Assembly: GCA_004562915.1 (NCBI GenBank)
Contig: SFQZ01000006.1
Location: 1-64,000, forward strand
Length of the DNA stretch: 64,000 bases
Direction: 5' to 3'
Source: a bacterium
GTDB lineage: Bacteria; Bacillota_A; Clostridia; Lachnospirales; Lachnospiraceae
The translations under genes were made by a program, and so were the position numbers. The notes below the pieces were generated by a model that saw only the letters and a program-made list of their open reading frames with translations, was not told the origin of the DNA and made no database searches. Of the stretch, positions 52,551 to 61,778 are shown piece by piece (position 1 is the stretch's first letter; every line of letters starts with the position of its first letter).

Positions 52551-52593
52551 ATAACAATATATGTAAAAAAGGAAAGGTGAGAGGGAAAAAGGA

Positions 52594-54144
52594 ATGAGTA
52601 GTGGAGATGTTATTGCAATTTTGATTGCTTTTGTGGCGTATCTTGCATTGATGGTCATTATTGGAGCGATTTATATGAAGAATACCAACGATTCAGAGGA
52701 TTATTTTCTGGGCGGCAGAGGTCTGAGCGGTTGGGTGGCTGCATTGTCAGCACAGGCATCTGATATGAGTGGATGGCTTCTGATGGGATTGCCTGGTTCC
52801 ATCTATGCGCTGGGAACAGGTCAGGCGTGGATCGCGATCGGACTGTTTCTTGGTACGGTGTTTAACTGGGTATGTATTTCGTCCAGACTTCGACGTTATA
52901 CGATAAAAGCAAACAATTCTATGACACTGCCGGCTTACTTTGAAAATCGTTTCCGAGATAAGAAAAGAGTACTTCTTCTGGTTTCATCCATTGTTATCGT
53001 GATTTTCTTCCTGGTATACACCGCATCAGCACTTTCTGCCGGTGGAAAATTGTTCAGCTCTGTATTTGGAGTGGATTATCATGTGGCTTTGGCAATTGGT
53101 GCTGCCGTTATTCTTGCTTATACTTTTATGGGTGGATTTATGGCTGTGTGTGTAACAGACTTTATTCAGGGAACTCTTATGCTGGTGGGACTTCTGATTG
53201 TACCGATTATCGCATATGCTCTGGTAGGGCCGGGCAACATTACGGATGCATTAAATCAGAGTCAGGTAGCAGGCGGTACTTCCGGTTATTTGAGCCTGTT
53301 TTCCAATGGTGACAGACCTTATACAGCAGTTGAAATTATTTCTCAGCTGGCATGGGGACTTGGTTACTGTGGTATGCCGCATATTTTGACAAGATTTATG
53401 GCAGTAAAGAATCAGAAAGAACTGAAAAAATCAAGGGTCATTGCTATTATCTGGGTAGCACTTTCACTGGCGGCAGCAGTGGTGATCGGTATTGTGGGAC
53501 GTGCTTATCTTTATCCTACGATTCTGGGTACAGAAGGAACGGCTTCTACTGAGAGTGTATTTATTGAAATGATCACCAAAATGTTTACTCAGGATATGAA
53601 TCTTCCATTTATCGGAGGAATTTTCCTGTGTGGTATTTTGGCAGCAATTATGTCTACGGCGGATTCTCAGCTGCTGGTAACGGCGTCTTCCGTTTCAAAA
53701 GATATTTTTAAGGGAATTCTGAGCAAGGAAGCTGATGAGAAAAAAGTGCTGAAAGTAAGCAGAATTACAGTTATTGCAGTATCTGTACTGGCATTTATCA
53801 TTGCATGGAATCCAAATAACAGTATCATGGGACTGGTATCCAATGCATGGGCAGGTTTGGGCGCTGCCTTTGGCCCGATCGTACTGATGTCACTGTTCTG
53901 GAGAAGAACCAATTTTTCCGGTGCAGTTGCAGGTATCGTTTCCGGTGGCCTTACCGTTATTATCTGGGATTACATTCCGTTGATTGGTGGTCAGACATTG
54001 GGTACATTTACAGGTCTGTATTCTCTTGCGGTTGGATTTGTGATCAGTGTTTTGTGTATTGTGATTTTCAGTCTTTGTACAAAAGAGCCATCCAGGGAAA
54101 TTCTGGCGGAATTTGATGCAGTGAAGAACTGGAAGGAAGATTAA
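52594..54144 (+). CDS. putP: Sodium/proline symporter
   Basis: 516 aa, about 13 TM helices, SSS family. FLGGRGLSGWVAALSAQASDMSGWLLMGLPG is the sodium/substrate helix region of PutP, and GYCGMPHILTRFMAVKNQKELKKSR is the SSS signature. It imports proline with Na+ for nutrition or osmoprotection. The C-terminal STADSQLLVTASSVSKDIFK is also typical. Single gene with its own promoter and terminator. Confidence 0.93.
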   Translation: MSSGDVIAILIAFVAYLALMVIIGAIYMKNTNDSEDYFLGGRGLSGWVAALSAQASDMSGWLLMGLPGSIYALGTGQAWIAIGLFLGTVFNWVCISSRLRRYTIKANNSMTLPAYFENRFRDKKRVLLLVSSIVIVIFFLVYTASALSAGGKLFSSVFGVDYHVALAIGAAVILAYTFMGGFMAVCVTDFIQGTLMLVGLLIVPIIAYALVGPGNITDALNQSQVAGGTSGYLSLFSNGDRPYTAVEIISQLAWGLGYCGMPHILTRFMAVKNQKELKKSRVIAIIWVALSLAAAVVIGIVGRAYLYPTILGTEGTASTESVFIEMITKMFTQDMNLPFIGGIFLCGILAAIMSTADSQLLVTASSVSKDIFKGILSKEADEKKVLKVSRITVIAVSVLAFIIAWNPNNSIMGLVSNAWAGLGAAFGPIVLMSLFWRRTNFSGAVAGIVSGGLTVIIWDYIPLIGGQTLGTFTGLYSLAVGFVISVLCIVIFSLCTKEPSREILAEFDAVKNWKED

Positions 54145-54164
54145 CAAAAGAAAATGAAATTATG

Positions 54165-54199
54165 AAAGAGAGTGTGGTGATATCCAGCACTCTCTTTTG
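54165..54199 (+). terminator. Intrinsic terminator after putP
   Basis: AAAGAGAGTG, loop of 13 nt, CACTCTCTTT then T and GT. Located 20 nt after the stop. Confidence 0.8.
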
Positions 54200-54281
54200 T
54201 ATTATACAGGTTGTTCAGCGGAATAAATCTTGAGGAATTAGTGGTTTTGTGATAGTCTGATAACAGAAAGAGAGAGAAGAG

Positions 54282-55016
54282 ATGAATTATAAATTAACGA
54301 TTGAGTATGACGGTACTCGCTATGAGGGTTGGCAGCGTCAAAGTACTACAGAACAGACCATTCAGGGAAAAATTGAAAATGTATTGTCCAGAATGACCGG
54401 AAAAGAGATACAGATTGACGGTGCAGGAAGAACAGATGGGGGAGTCCATGCAAAGGGACAGGTGGCAAGTGTGCATCTGGAACCCCGATGGAGTAATGAA
54501 GAGATTCAGGAATATCTGAATCAATATCTGCCGGATGATATTGGTATTGTGAAGGTGGAGAGAGTACCGGAAAGATTCCATGCACGTCTGTGGGCGACTG
54601 GAAAATGCTATTCCTACCGGATCGGTACCGACAGTTATAAATCAGTATTTGACAGAAAATACAGATATCCGTTGGGAGAAGAACTGGATGTGGAAGCAAT
54701 GAAAAGAGCAACGCAGGATTTACTGGGAACTCACGATTTTAAATCTTTCTGCGGAAATTCCCGGATGAAAAAATCAACGGTGCGGACAATTGAAGAGATT
54801 CGGATTGAAGAAAGCGCGCATGAAGTAAAGATTGTATATCGGGGCAATGGCTTTTTACAGTACATGGTCAGGATCCTAACAGGAACATTGATTGAGATCG
54901 GACTTCACAAGCGTCCGGCAGATAGTATGCCGCAGCTTCTGGAGGCGCTGGATCGACGGAAGGCAGGAGTTACGGCACCTGCGTCAGGGCTGTGTCTGGA
55001 AGAGGTTTATTATTGA
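54282..55016 (+). CDS. truA: tRNA pseudouridine(38-40) synthase
   Basis: 244 aa. LTIEYDGTRYEGWQRQ start, catalytic Asp in GAGRTDGGVHAKGQ, KCYSYRIGTD and FLQYMVRILTGTLIEIG. Modifies the anticodon stem-loop of tRNAs. Followed 21 nt later by an unknown gene on the same strand. Confidence 0.96.
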   Translation: MNYKLTIEYDGTRYEGWQRQSTTEQTIQGKIENVLSRMTGKEIQIDGAGRTDGGVHAKGQVASVHLEPRWSNEEIQEYLNQYLPDDIGIVKVERVPERFHARLWATGKCYSYRIGTDSYKSVFDRKYRYPLGEELDVEAMKRATQDLLGTHDFKSFCGNSRMKKSTVRTIEEIRIEESAHEVKIVYRGNGFLQYMVRILTGTLIEIGLHKRPADSMPQLLEALDRRKAGVTAPASGLCLEEVYY

Positions 55017-55037
55017 AAAATATAGAAAGGAAAAAAT

Positions 55038-55640
55038 ATGAGAGACTGGAGTAATTGGCCGAAGGAATATTATGATACAACGGAGAGAGAGGAACGGCTG
55101 GCAATCCTGAAAGAGCGCCTGGAATCAGGAGAAGCTGATGAGAAAGACCGGATTCGGATGAAGTTCTGGGAACTGCGGTATGCACAGCGTGACAAAATGC
55201 CGGAGGGTGTGGATTATTTTATTCGTTCCTGGATGAACATGTATTTTACATCGAAAAAGCCAGGAGCCTGGTGGCTGAAAAAACAGCAGCTGAACGACCT
55301 GGAGAACGCAAAACAGGATTTTGGATTTGAACTTGCAAAAGAGTATGGGCAGGCAGGAGCGGAAGTACTGTATGATGAATTGTGTCACGGTGTAAAATTT
55401 TATATTGGTCTTTGCAAAACTGACAGTAAATACAGTACACAGCTGATTGGACTGATGAAGATGAAACCAAACCAGCTGGTGGAAAAAATAGGTAACGAAA
55501 TCTGGAAAATTTCTTCTGTCGTACCGGAAGCTTTTGGACAGAAGGAGGAGTTTGAGATATTTGAAAAAGCGTGCTGCGATACTTTCTGGAAGGAATTTCC
55601 CAAGTATAAAGCAGATGAAGAAATAAAACTGAGTAGGTGA
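55038..55640 (+). CDS. Conserved hypothetical protein (possibly DUF6553)
   Basis: 200 aa, soluble, no signal. Starts MRDWSNWPKEYYDTTEREER, then a helical region with many Trp and Tyr (FIRSWMNMYFTSKKPGAWWLKK) and a C-terminal helix (KACCDTFWKEFPKYKADEE). The pattern recalls a Lachnospiraceae family I remember as DUF6553, with no known function. ATG 55038 after GAAAGGAAAA. Likely co-transcribed with truA and alpha-galactosidase. Confidence 0.6.
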   Translation: MRDWSNWPKEYYDTTEREERLAILKERLESGEADEKDRIRMKFWELRYAQRDKMPEGVDYFIRSWMNMYFTSKKPGAWWLKKQQLNDLENAKQDFGFELAKEYGQAGAEVLYDELCHGVKFYIGLCKTDSKYSTQLIGLMKMKPNQLVEKIGNEIWKISSVVPEAFGQKEEFEIFEKACCDTFWKEFPKYKADEEIKLSR

Positions 55641-55645
55641 CAGGC

Positions 55646-57886
55646 ATGGCGATAAAATTTCATGAGAAAACAGGCGTTTTTCATATTTGGGGAGATGAGT
55701 TCAGTTATATTTTCTGTATATTGAAAAATCAGCAGCCGGGTCAGCTGTATTATGGAAAAAGGCTGAGAGACAGAGAAGATTTTGACCGTATGCTGCTGTT
55801 GTCAAGAAGAGATATGGCACCATGTGTATTTGAGGGAAATTCTATTTTTTCCATGGATGATATCAAACAGGAATATCCGGTGTACGGTAATGGAGATCTT
55901 CGGTATATGGCCTGCGAAATTCAGAGTCCGGATGGCAGCAGAGCCAGTGATTTCAAATATGTTTCACATAGAATTTATGATGGGAAACCTGTTTTGAAAG
56001 GACTTCCCTGTACCTATGTGGAAAATGAGAAAGAGGCAGAGACTCTTGAAATTGTACTGACAGATTCCTTATTGGATACCGATATGATATTAAGTTATAC
56101 CGTGTATGCAGAGTATCCGGCACTTGTGAGAAATGTCAGATTTGTATGCAGAAGTGAAAAAAATCTAAAGTTGGTAAAAGCAATGAGTATGAACCTGGAT
56201 CTGGCGGACAGTGATTATGAGATGATGGATTTTGCCGGTGCATGGGGAAGAGAACGATATGTAAAAAAACAGAAGCTTCATGTGGGTATTCAGAGTATCT
56301 ACAGTCTGCGCGGTCACAGCAGTCATCAGTTTAACCCGTTTCTTATGCTGAAACGTCCGGAGACAGTAGAAAATTCCGGTGAAGTGATCGGAGTCAGCCT
56401 GATCTACAGTGGTAATTTCCTGGGACAGGTTGAAGTAGATAATTATCATGTGACCAGACTTATGATGGGGATTCATCCGGAAGGTTTTGCGTGGAATCTG
56501 ACAAATGGAACAGAGTTCCAGACACCGGAAGCGGTGATGGTATACAGCAATCAGGGAATGAATTATATGAGCCAGGTGTTCCACAAACTGTATCGTACAA
56601 GACTGGCAAGAGGCTACTGGAGAGACAAAGCCAGACCGATCCTGGTAAATAACTGGGAAGCTACTTATATGGATTTTGATGAAGAAAAATTGCTGGCAAT
56701 CGCGAAAACGGCAAAAGATCTTGGTGTGGAATTATTTGTATTGGATGATGGATGGTTCGGACATAGAGATGATGCGACCAGCTCTCTGGGAGACTGGTTT
56801 GCAGACCGGAGAAAGCTGCCGGATGGGATCGAAGGAATTGCAGATAAGATTACATCGCTCGGTATGCGGTTTGGTCTGTGGTTTGAGCCGGAGATGATCA
56901 GTATGGACAGTGAGCTTTATCGGGCACATCCGGATTATATGCTGAAAACACCGGGAAGAGTTCCTTGTCACGGAAGAAATCAGTTTGTTCTGGATTTTTC
57001 AAAACCGGAAGTTGTAGACTACATAGCGGAGAGTATGGAAAAAATCCTGGCAAGCGGAAAAGTATCATATGTGAAATGGGATATGAACCGAAGCATCACA
57101 GATGGTTATTCGCAGGGACGGGATCAGGAATTTCAGGGGGAAGTGCTGCACCGGCAAATTTTAGGCATATACAGTCTGTATCAGCGCCTGACAGACAAGT
57201 TCCCGGAAGTGTTGTTTGAATCCTGTGCCAGCGGAGGAGCAAGATTTGATCCGGGAATGCTTTACTATGCTCCCCAGGCCTGGACATCGGACGATACAGA
57301 TGCTCTGGAAAGATTGAAGATTCAGTATGGAACGTCTTATTGTTATCCGATCTGTTCCATGGGAAGTCATGTTTCAGCGGTGCCGAACCACCAGGTGTTC
57401 AGGAATACACCGATAAAAACCAGAGCGGATGTGGCATACTTTGGAACCTTTGGATATGAGCTGGATTTCAACAAACTTCCAAAGGAAGAACATGAGCAGA
57501 TTAAAGAACAGATTACTTTTATGAAACAGCAGCAACAGTTGATTATGGAAGGAACCTTTTATCGTCTGCTCAGTCCTTTTGAGGGGACAGAGACGGCCTG
57601 GATGGTGGTTTCGCCGGATCGGAAAAAAGCGCTGGTGGGATACTACCGTATGCTGCAGCCTATGAATGAAGGATATCGCTGGCTGAAACTGGCTGGTCTG
57701 GATGCGGATGCAGAATACAGCATCAAGGATACGGAGTACTGTATGGCAGCAGATGCTTATACTTATTATGGGGATGAATTGATGGAAAAGGGATTTGATA
57801 TCTCAGATACAGGATTCGGACCCGTGACACCGGAGATTTATCAGGGAGATTATCAGTCCAGATTATTTATCGTAGAACAAATATAG
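55646..57886 (+). CDS. Alpha-galactosidase, GH36
   Basis: 746 aa from ATG 55646; a GTG at 55637 overlapping the previous gene is less likely. GH36 architecture: N-terminal beta-supersandwich, (beta/alpha)8 barrel with LFVLDDGWFGHRDDATSSLGDW, nucleophile Asp near 479 (VKWDMNRSITDG), acid/base Asp near 549 (WTSDDTDALERLKIQYGTS), substrate-loop CASGGARFDPGML. Cytosolic; cleaves alpha-1,6-galactosides such as melibiose and raffinose. With lacZ 7 kb away it points to galactoside use, though no transporter is near. Confidence 0.93.
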   Translation: MAIKFHEKTGVFHIWGDEFSYIFCILKNQQPGQLYYGKRLRDREDFDRMLLLSRRDMAPCVFEGNSIFSMDDIKQEYPVYGNGDLRYMACEIQSPDGSRASDFKYVSHRIYDGKPVLKGLPCTYVENEKEAETLEIVLTDSLLDTDMILSYTVYAEYPALVRNVRFVCRSEKNLKLVKAMSMNLDLADSDYEMMDFAGAWGRERYVKKQKLHVGIQSIYSLRGHSSHQFNPFLMLKRPETVENSGEVIGVSLIYSGNFLGQVEVDNYHVTRLMMGIHPEGFAWNLTNGTEFQTPEAVMVYSNQGMNYMSQVFHKLYRTRLARGYWRDKARPILVNNWEATYMDFDEEKLLAIAKTAKDLGVELFVLDDGWFGHRDDATSSLGDWFADRRKLPDGIEGIADKITSLGMRFGLWFEPEMISMDSELYRAHPDYMLKTPGRVPCHGRNQFVLDFSKPEVVDYIAESMEKILASGKVSYVKWDMNRSITDGYSQGRDQEFQGEVLHRQILGIYSLYQRLTDKFPEVLFESCASGGARFDPGMLYYAPQAWTSDDTDALERLKIQYGTSYCYPICSMGSHVSAVPNHQVFRNTPIKTRADVAYFGTFGYELDFNKLPKEEHEQIKEQITFMKQQQQLIMEGTFYRLLSPFEGTETAWMVVSPDRKKALVGYYRMLQPMNEGYRWLKLAGLDADAEYSIKDTEYCMAADAYTYYGDELMEKGFDISDTGFGPVTPEIYQGDYQSRLFIVEQI

Positions 57887-57921
57887 TTTTATTCGAATCA
57901 TATGAGTAGTTTGTATTGCAT

Positions 57922-59073
57922 ATGATAAATCAAACCTTTCGGAGCAGTTTTGCAGTGAAGAATTCAAGTACTTCTAAGCCGCAATCTTTTTCAAAACGTC
58001 GTGACAGGATCGATTTCACTCTTCTGGTATTGGTGGTGCTGCTTTTGATTATCGGTTTGCTGCTTTTATACAGTACCAGTACATATAACGGAAGGGTGAA
58101 GTTTCACGATCCGGCTTATTATTTTAAAAAGCAGCTGTTTGCTACACTGTTAGGTCTGATGGCGTTGTATTTCGTTTCTCAGATGGATTACCATGTAATA
58201 GCCCGGTTTGCACTGCCGCTTTATCTGTGTTCTCTGGGGCTGTCCACGGCGGTTTTGTTTTTCGGACAGGAGTACAATGGTTCCAAACGGTGGCTGTCCC
58301 TTGGACCGCTGTCTTTTCAGCCGTCAGAATTTGCAAAGGTTGCAGTGGTAATTTTGCTTGCACATTTTATAAGTGATAGTAAAAAGAGAACGGACAGTCT
58401 CTGGTTTATGGTGAAAACCATGGGTGTTCTTCTGCCGATTGTGGGACTTGTAGGAACGAATAATTTAAGTACTGCCATAATTATTCTGGGGATTGGAGTC
58501 ATTCTTATTTTCGTGGCCAATCCAAAGTACCTGCCATTTGTAGGGGTAGGAGCGGCAGGGATTGGATTTGTGGCTATTTTTCTCAGTATGGAAAGTTACC
58601 GTCTGGAGCGTCTTGCTATTTGGAGAGAACCGGAAAAATATGAAAAAGGATTTCAAACGATTCAGGGATTGTATGCGATTGGAAGCGGCGGCATTTTTGG
58701 AAAAGGACTGGGAAGCAGTCTGCAGAAATTAGGGTTTGTTCCTGAGGCTCAAAATGATATGATTTTTTCCATTATCTGTGAAGAGACAGGACTTGTGGGT
58801 GCTTCTCTGGTGATTTTGTTATTTGCCCTTCTGATCTGGCGCCTGATGGTAAATGCGATCCATGCCCCGGATCTTCTGGGAGAATTGATCTGTGCGGGTA
58901 TTATGGGTCATATGGCGATACAGGTAATATTAAATATAGCGGTGGTCACCAATACGATCCCCAATACGGGAATTACCCTTCCCTTTATCAGCTACGGAGG
59001 CACATCGGTACTGTTTTTAATGAGTGAGATGGGTCTGGCTCTTTCTGTGAGTCGTTATAATCTTTTGGAATAA
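57922..59073 (+). CDS. ftsW: Lipid II polymerase FtsW/SpoVE family (SEDS)
   Basis: 383 aa from ATG 57922 (ribosome site weak; TTG 57916 is two codons earlier). About ten TM helices. SEDS signatures: GSKRWLSLGPLSFQPSEFAKVA, LGFVPEAQNDMIFSIICEETG (catalytic extracellular loop) and NTGITLPFISYGGTSVLFLM. It polymerises glycan strands at the septum with a class B PBP partner, two of which lie earlier in the cluster. First gene of the second half of the dcw cluster. Confidence 0.9.
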   Translation: MINQTFRSSFAVKNSSTSKPQSFSKRRDRIDFTLLVLVVLLLIIGLLLLYSTSTYNGRVKFHDPAYYFKKQLFATLLGLMALYFVSQMDYHVIARFALPLYLCSLGLSTAVLFFGQEYNGSKRWLSLGPLSFQPSEFAKVAVVILLAHFISDSKKRTDSLWFMVKTMGVLLPIVGLVGTNNLSTAIIILGIGVILIFVANPKYLPFVGVGAAGIGFVAIFLSMESYRLERLAIWREPEKYEKGFQTIQGLYAIGSGGIFGKGLGSSLQKLGFVPEAQNDMIFSIICEETGLVGASLVILLFALLIWRLMVNAIHAPDLLGELICAGIMGHMAIQVILNIAVVTNTIPNTGITLPFISYGGTSVLFLMSEMGLALSVSRYNLLE

Positions 59074-59153
59074 CAGGATACTATAATCAAAACTGTAACC
59101 AAATTTCCATGATTGCATAGAATAAGATAACAGGATTTGCGGGAGTTAAATCA

Positions 59154-60422
59154 GTGGGAGAAATTTGGATTGACGGAGAAATTCCTCTGTCCGGTCAGGT
59201 TCAGATACAGGGATCAAAGAATGCGGCTCTGCCTATGATGGCGGCCGCTCTTTTACATGATGGAGTTACTGTCCTGCACAGATGTCCCAGAATTGCCGAT
59301 GTATATGCTATGGAGAAGATACTGATTTCCCTGGGAGTAAAGACCAGTTGGGAACAGCACACGCTTACACTGGACTGCAGAAAAATAAAAGGCAGTGAGA
59401 TTACGGGAGTATATGCGGAAAGTATGCGTTCTTCTGTGATCTTAATGGGAAGTATGTTATCAAGAATGAAAAAAGTACGGATCGTATATCCGGGTGGATG
59501 TACCATCGGAAAACGACCGATTGATCTGCATCTGAAGGTGTTTCAGGCCATGGGAGTCAGAATCGAGGAAGACAATGGAGAATTGTTGGCATCCTGTGAA
59601 GCGAGAATGAAAGGGACGGATATTGAGTTCCCGTTTTCCAGTGTGGGTGCTACGGAAAACGGACTTTTAGCGGCAGTGAAAGCAAAGGGTATTACAAGAC
59701 TTAAAAACTGTGCGGCGGAACCTGAAATATATCATTTGTGTCATTTCTTACAGGCCATGGGAGCAGAAATCAGAGGAATCGGTACCAGAGAGCTGGAAAT
59801 CCGCGGAGTGCAGGCACTTAGAAATGTGGAATATACTGTTCCGGCAGACCGTATCGTAGCCGGAACTTACCTTTTTGCAGCTGCAGCAACCAGAGGAATC
59901 GTAGAACTTCTGGATGCACCTGTAGATGAAATGGGAGCTGTTCTGAGGATATATGAGAAAATGGGTGGACAATGGGAGAGCAACAGTGTTAAACTAAGAG
60001 CGGATGCCCGTAAAATACAGTATCCGATTTCACAGATTGAGACGGCGTGTTATCCTGGTTTTCCCACAGATATGCAGTCGATTCTGATGTCGGTACTTCT
60101 GACAGTAAAAGGAGAGAGTCGGATCACGGAGCGAATCTTTGAAGATCGGTATAAGATCGTACCGCAGTTGAAAAAAATGGGTGCTTATGTTTGTATAACA
60201 GGCAGAGATGCACTGATCAAAGGAAATGGAAAACTGAAAGGTGCCCGGTTGGAAGCAGAAGAGCTTCGGGGAGGAGCAGCTCTTATCGTAGCGGGATTAG
60301 CAGCAGAAGGCAGAACGATTATTCAAAATTCTTGTTTTATAGAGCGGGGATATGAAGATATTGGATATGATCTCTCATGTCTGGGAGGCAAAATTCAGAT
60401 AAAGGAGCAGTTGAACAGATGA
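59154..60422 (+). CDS. murA: UDP-N-acetylglucosamine 1-carboxyvinyltransferase
   Basis: 422 aa, GTG start at 59154 (GGGAG 59141-59145). EPT fold: GSKNAALPMMAAALL, active-site loop YPGGCTIGKRPIDLHL with the fosfomycin-reactive Cys near 116, and PGFPTDMQSILMSVLLTVKG. Transfers enolpyruvate from PEP to UDP-GlcNAc, the first committed wall step. Overlaps ftsQ by ATGA. Confidence 0.94.
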   Translation: MGEIWIDGEIPLSGQVQIQGSKNAALPMMAAALLHDGVTVLHRCPRIADVYAMEKILISLGVKTSWEQHTLTLDCRKIKGSEITGVYAESMRSSVILMGSMLSRMKKVRIVYPGGCTIGKRPIDLHLKVFQAMGVRIEEDNGELLASCEARMKGTDIEFPFSSVGATENGLLAAVKAKGITRLKNCAAEPEIYHLCHFLQAMGAEIRGIGTRELEIRGVQALRNVEYTVPADRIVAGTYLFAAAATRGIVELLDAPVDEMGAVLRIYEKMGGQWESNSVKLRADARKIQYPISQIETACYPGFPTDMQSILMSVLLTVKGESRITERIFEDRYKIVPQLKKMGAYVCITGRDALIKGNGKLKGARLEAEELRGGAALIVAGLAAEGRTIIQNSCFIERGYEDIGYDLSCLGGKIQIKEQLNR

Positions 60423-61618
60423 AAAGATTTCATATGAGAATCCAGCTTACAAAAGCTGGTAAAAAGGCAGTGGCTTGTGCAGTGGCGGGTGCTGCGGTGC
60501 TGGCCCTGCTTTTATTTTTTGTTTTGTTTCGGGTTACAACAGTGGAAGTGGTGGGGAGTACCAGGTACACAGATAAACAGATCCGGGGATACGCGATGGA
60601 TCATCCGCTGACATCGAACACTTTGCTGGTGATTTTATTTAAAAGCCATATAGAGGCGGAGGATATTCCTTTCGTGGAATCCTTTGATCTGGAAAAACTG
60701 GATATGCATACGATTCGAATTCATGTAAATGAAAAGAAAATTGTTGGATATGTGATTCAGGGAACGGACAAATTATATTTTGACAAAGACGGATTTGTGG
60801 TTGAAAAGGAATCCATGACAGAAGAAGAAATTGCGCAGTTGGAGTCAGAAGCGGACGAGCTGGAAGAACTGAAAAAGCAGGCACTTCGGGAGGAAGCTCT
60901 TCAGAGAGCAAAAGAGGCGGAAGAAGCTCTTACAGGAAAAATCAGTTCAGAGGAAGATGATGAACAGGAAGAACAGGATGACGGGGAAACTGCAGGTGAA
61001 GATCAGAGAACGGGGACGGAAGAAGATGCGCAGTCTCTTCAGGCAGAGGAAGTAGATCTCGGAAATGAAAGTGCTACAGAATTCCATGCAGCTGTTACGG
61101 ATGTTCCCCGGGTAATCGGGCTGAATTCGGATAATATAACACTGGGGGAGAAAATTGAAACTGAAGATGACAGTGTATTTAATACAATTCTCGGCATTAC
61201 ACGGATTGTGGAAAAATATGGAATCCTTCCGGAAATTGTTTGTTTTGATGAAAACATGCAGATTACACTTGTATATCAACAGGGCAACATTCATTGTAAA
61301 CTAGGAAAAGATACTTTACTGGAAGAAAAAATTACCCGTGTGGCAGCAATTCTGCCAAAACTGGAAGGAATGACAGGTATCCTGCATCTGGAGGATTACA
61401 TGACAGATACAGTCAATATTATTTTTTCCAGGGAATCCTTGTATACACTGAAAAGTACCATTGCTGAAATCGCCGGAACATGGGAGTCACCGAAAGAAGA
61501 TACAAAGGATACAGGTGATACTGCGAAAGAAGATATAAAAGATACAGGTGATACTGTGAATGAAGGTGTGGAAGCGGGAGAGACCCAAACTGTGCCGGAA
61601 GAAGGCGCGGAAGAGTGA
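60419..61618 (+). CDS. ftsQ: Cell division protein FtsQ/DivIB with acidic insert and tail repeats
   Basis: 399 aa from ATG 60419 (ATGA overlap with murA; AAGGAG about 12 nt before). Short basic N-terminus, one TM segment (about 17-39), POTRA domain (RVTTVEVVGSTRYTDKQIRG...NTLLVILFKSHI...EKKIVGYVIQG) and FtsQ beta domain. Two oddities: a long Glu/Asp-rich insert (about 128-215) and C-terminal repeats (KEDTKDTGDTAKEDIKDTGDT). At 399 residues it is well above the usual 260-300. Bridges division proteins outside the membrane. Confidence 0.88.
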   Translation: MKRFHMRIQLTKAGKKAVACAVAGAAVLALLLFFVLFRVTTVEVVGSTRYTDKQIRGYAMDHPLTSNTLLVILFKSHIEAEDIPFVESFDLEKLDMHTIRIHVNEKKIVGYVIQGTDKLYFDKDGFVVEKESMTEEEIAQLESEADELEELKKQALREEALQRAKEAEEALTGKISSEEDDEQEEQDDGETAGEDQRTGTEEDAQSLQAEEVDLGNESATEFHAAVTDVPRVIGLNSDNITLGEKIETEDDSVFNTILGITRIVEKYGILPEIVCFDENMQITLVYQQGNIHCKLGKDTLLEEKITRVAAILPKLEGMTGILHLEDYMTDTVNIIFSRESLYTLKSTIAEIAGTWESPKEDTKDTGDTAKEDIKDTGDTVNEGVEAGETQTVPEEGAEE

Positions 61619-61666
61619 AATATCCGGGAAGGCTTATAAAAAAAGTGTGAATTTCGAAAAAAAGAG

Positions 61667-61695
61667 TTGATTAATTGGAAAAGAGATTATATTAT
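61667..61695 (+). promoter_or_regulatory. Promoter for ftsZ
   Basis: TTGATT (61667-61672), 17-nt spacer, TATTAT (61690-61695). It lets ftsZ be expressed separately from the upstream wall genes. Confidence 0.65.
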
Positions 61696-61778
61696 ATATC
61701 TATATGTAACTATACAGAATTAGGTAAAAGTACCCCGAGGGGAATAATAGATGCGTAAGCAAAGAAGGAGGAAGTACT

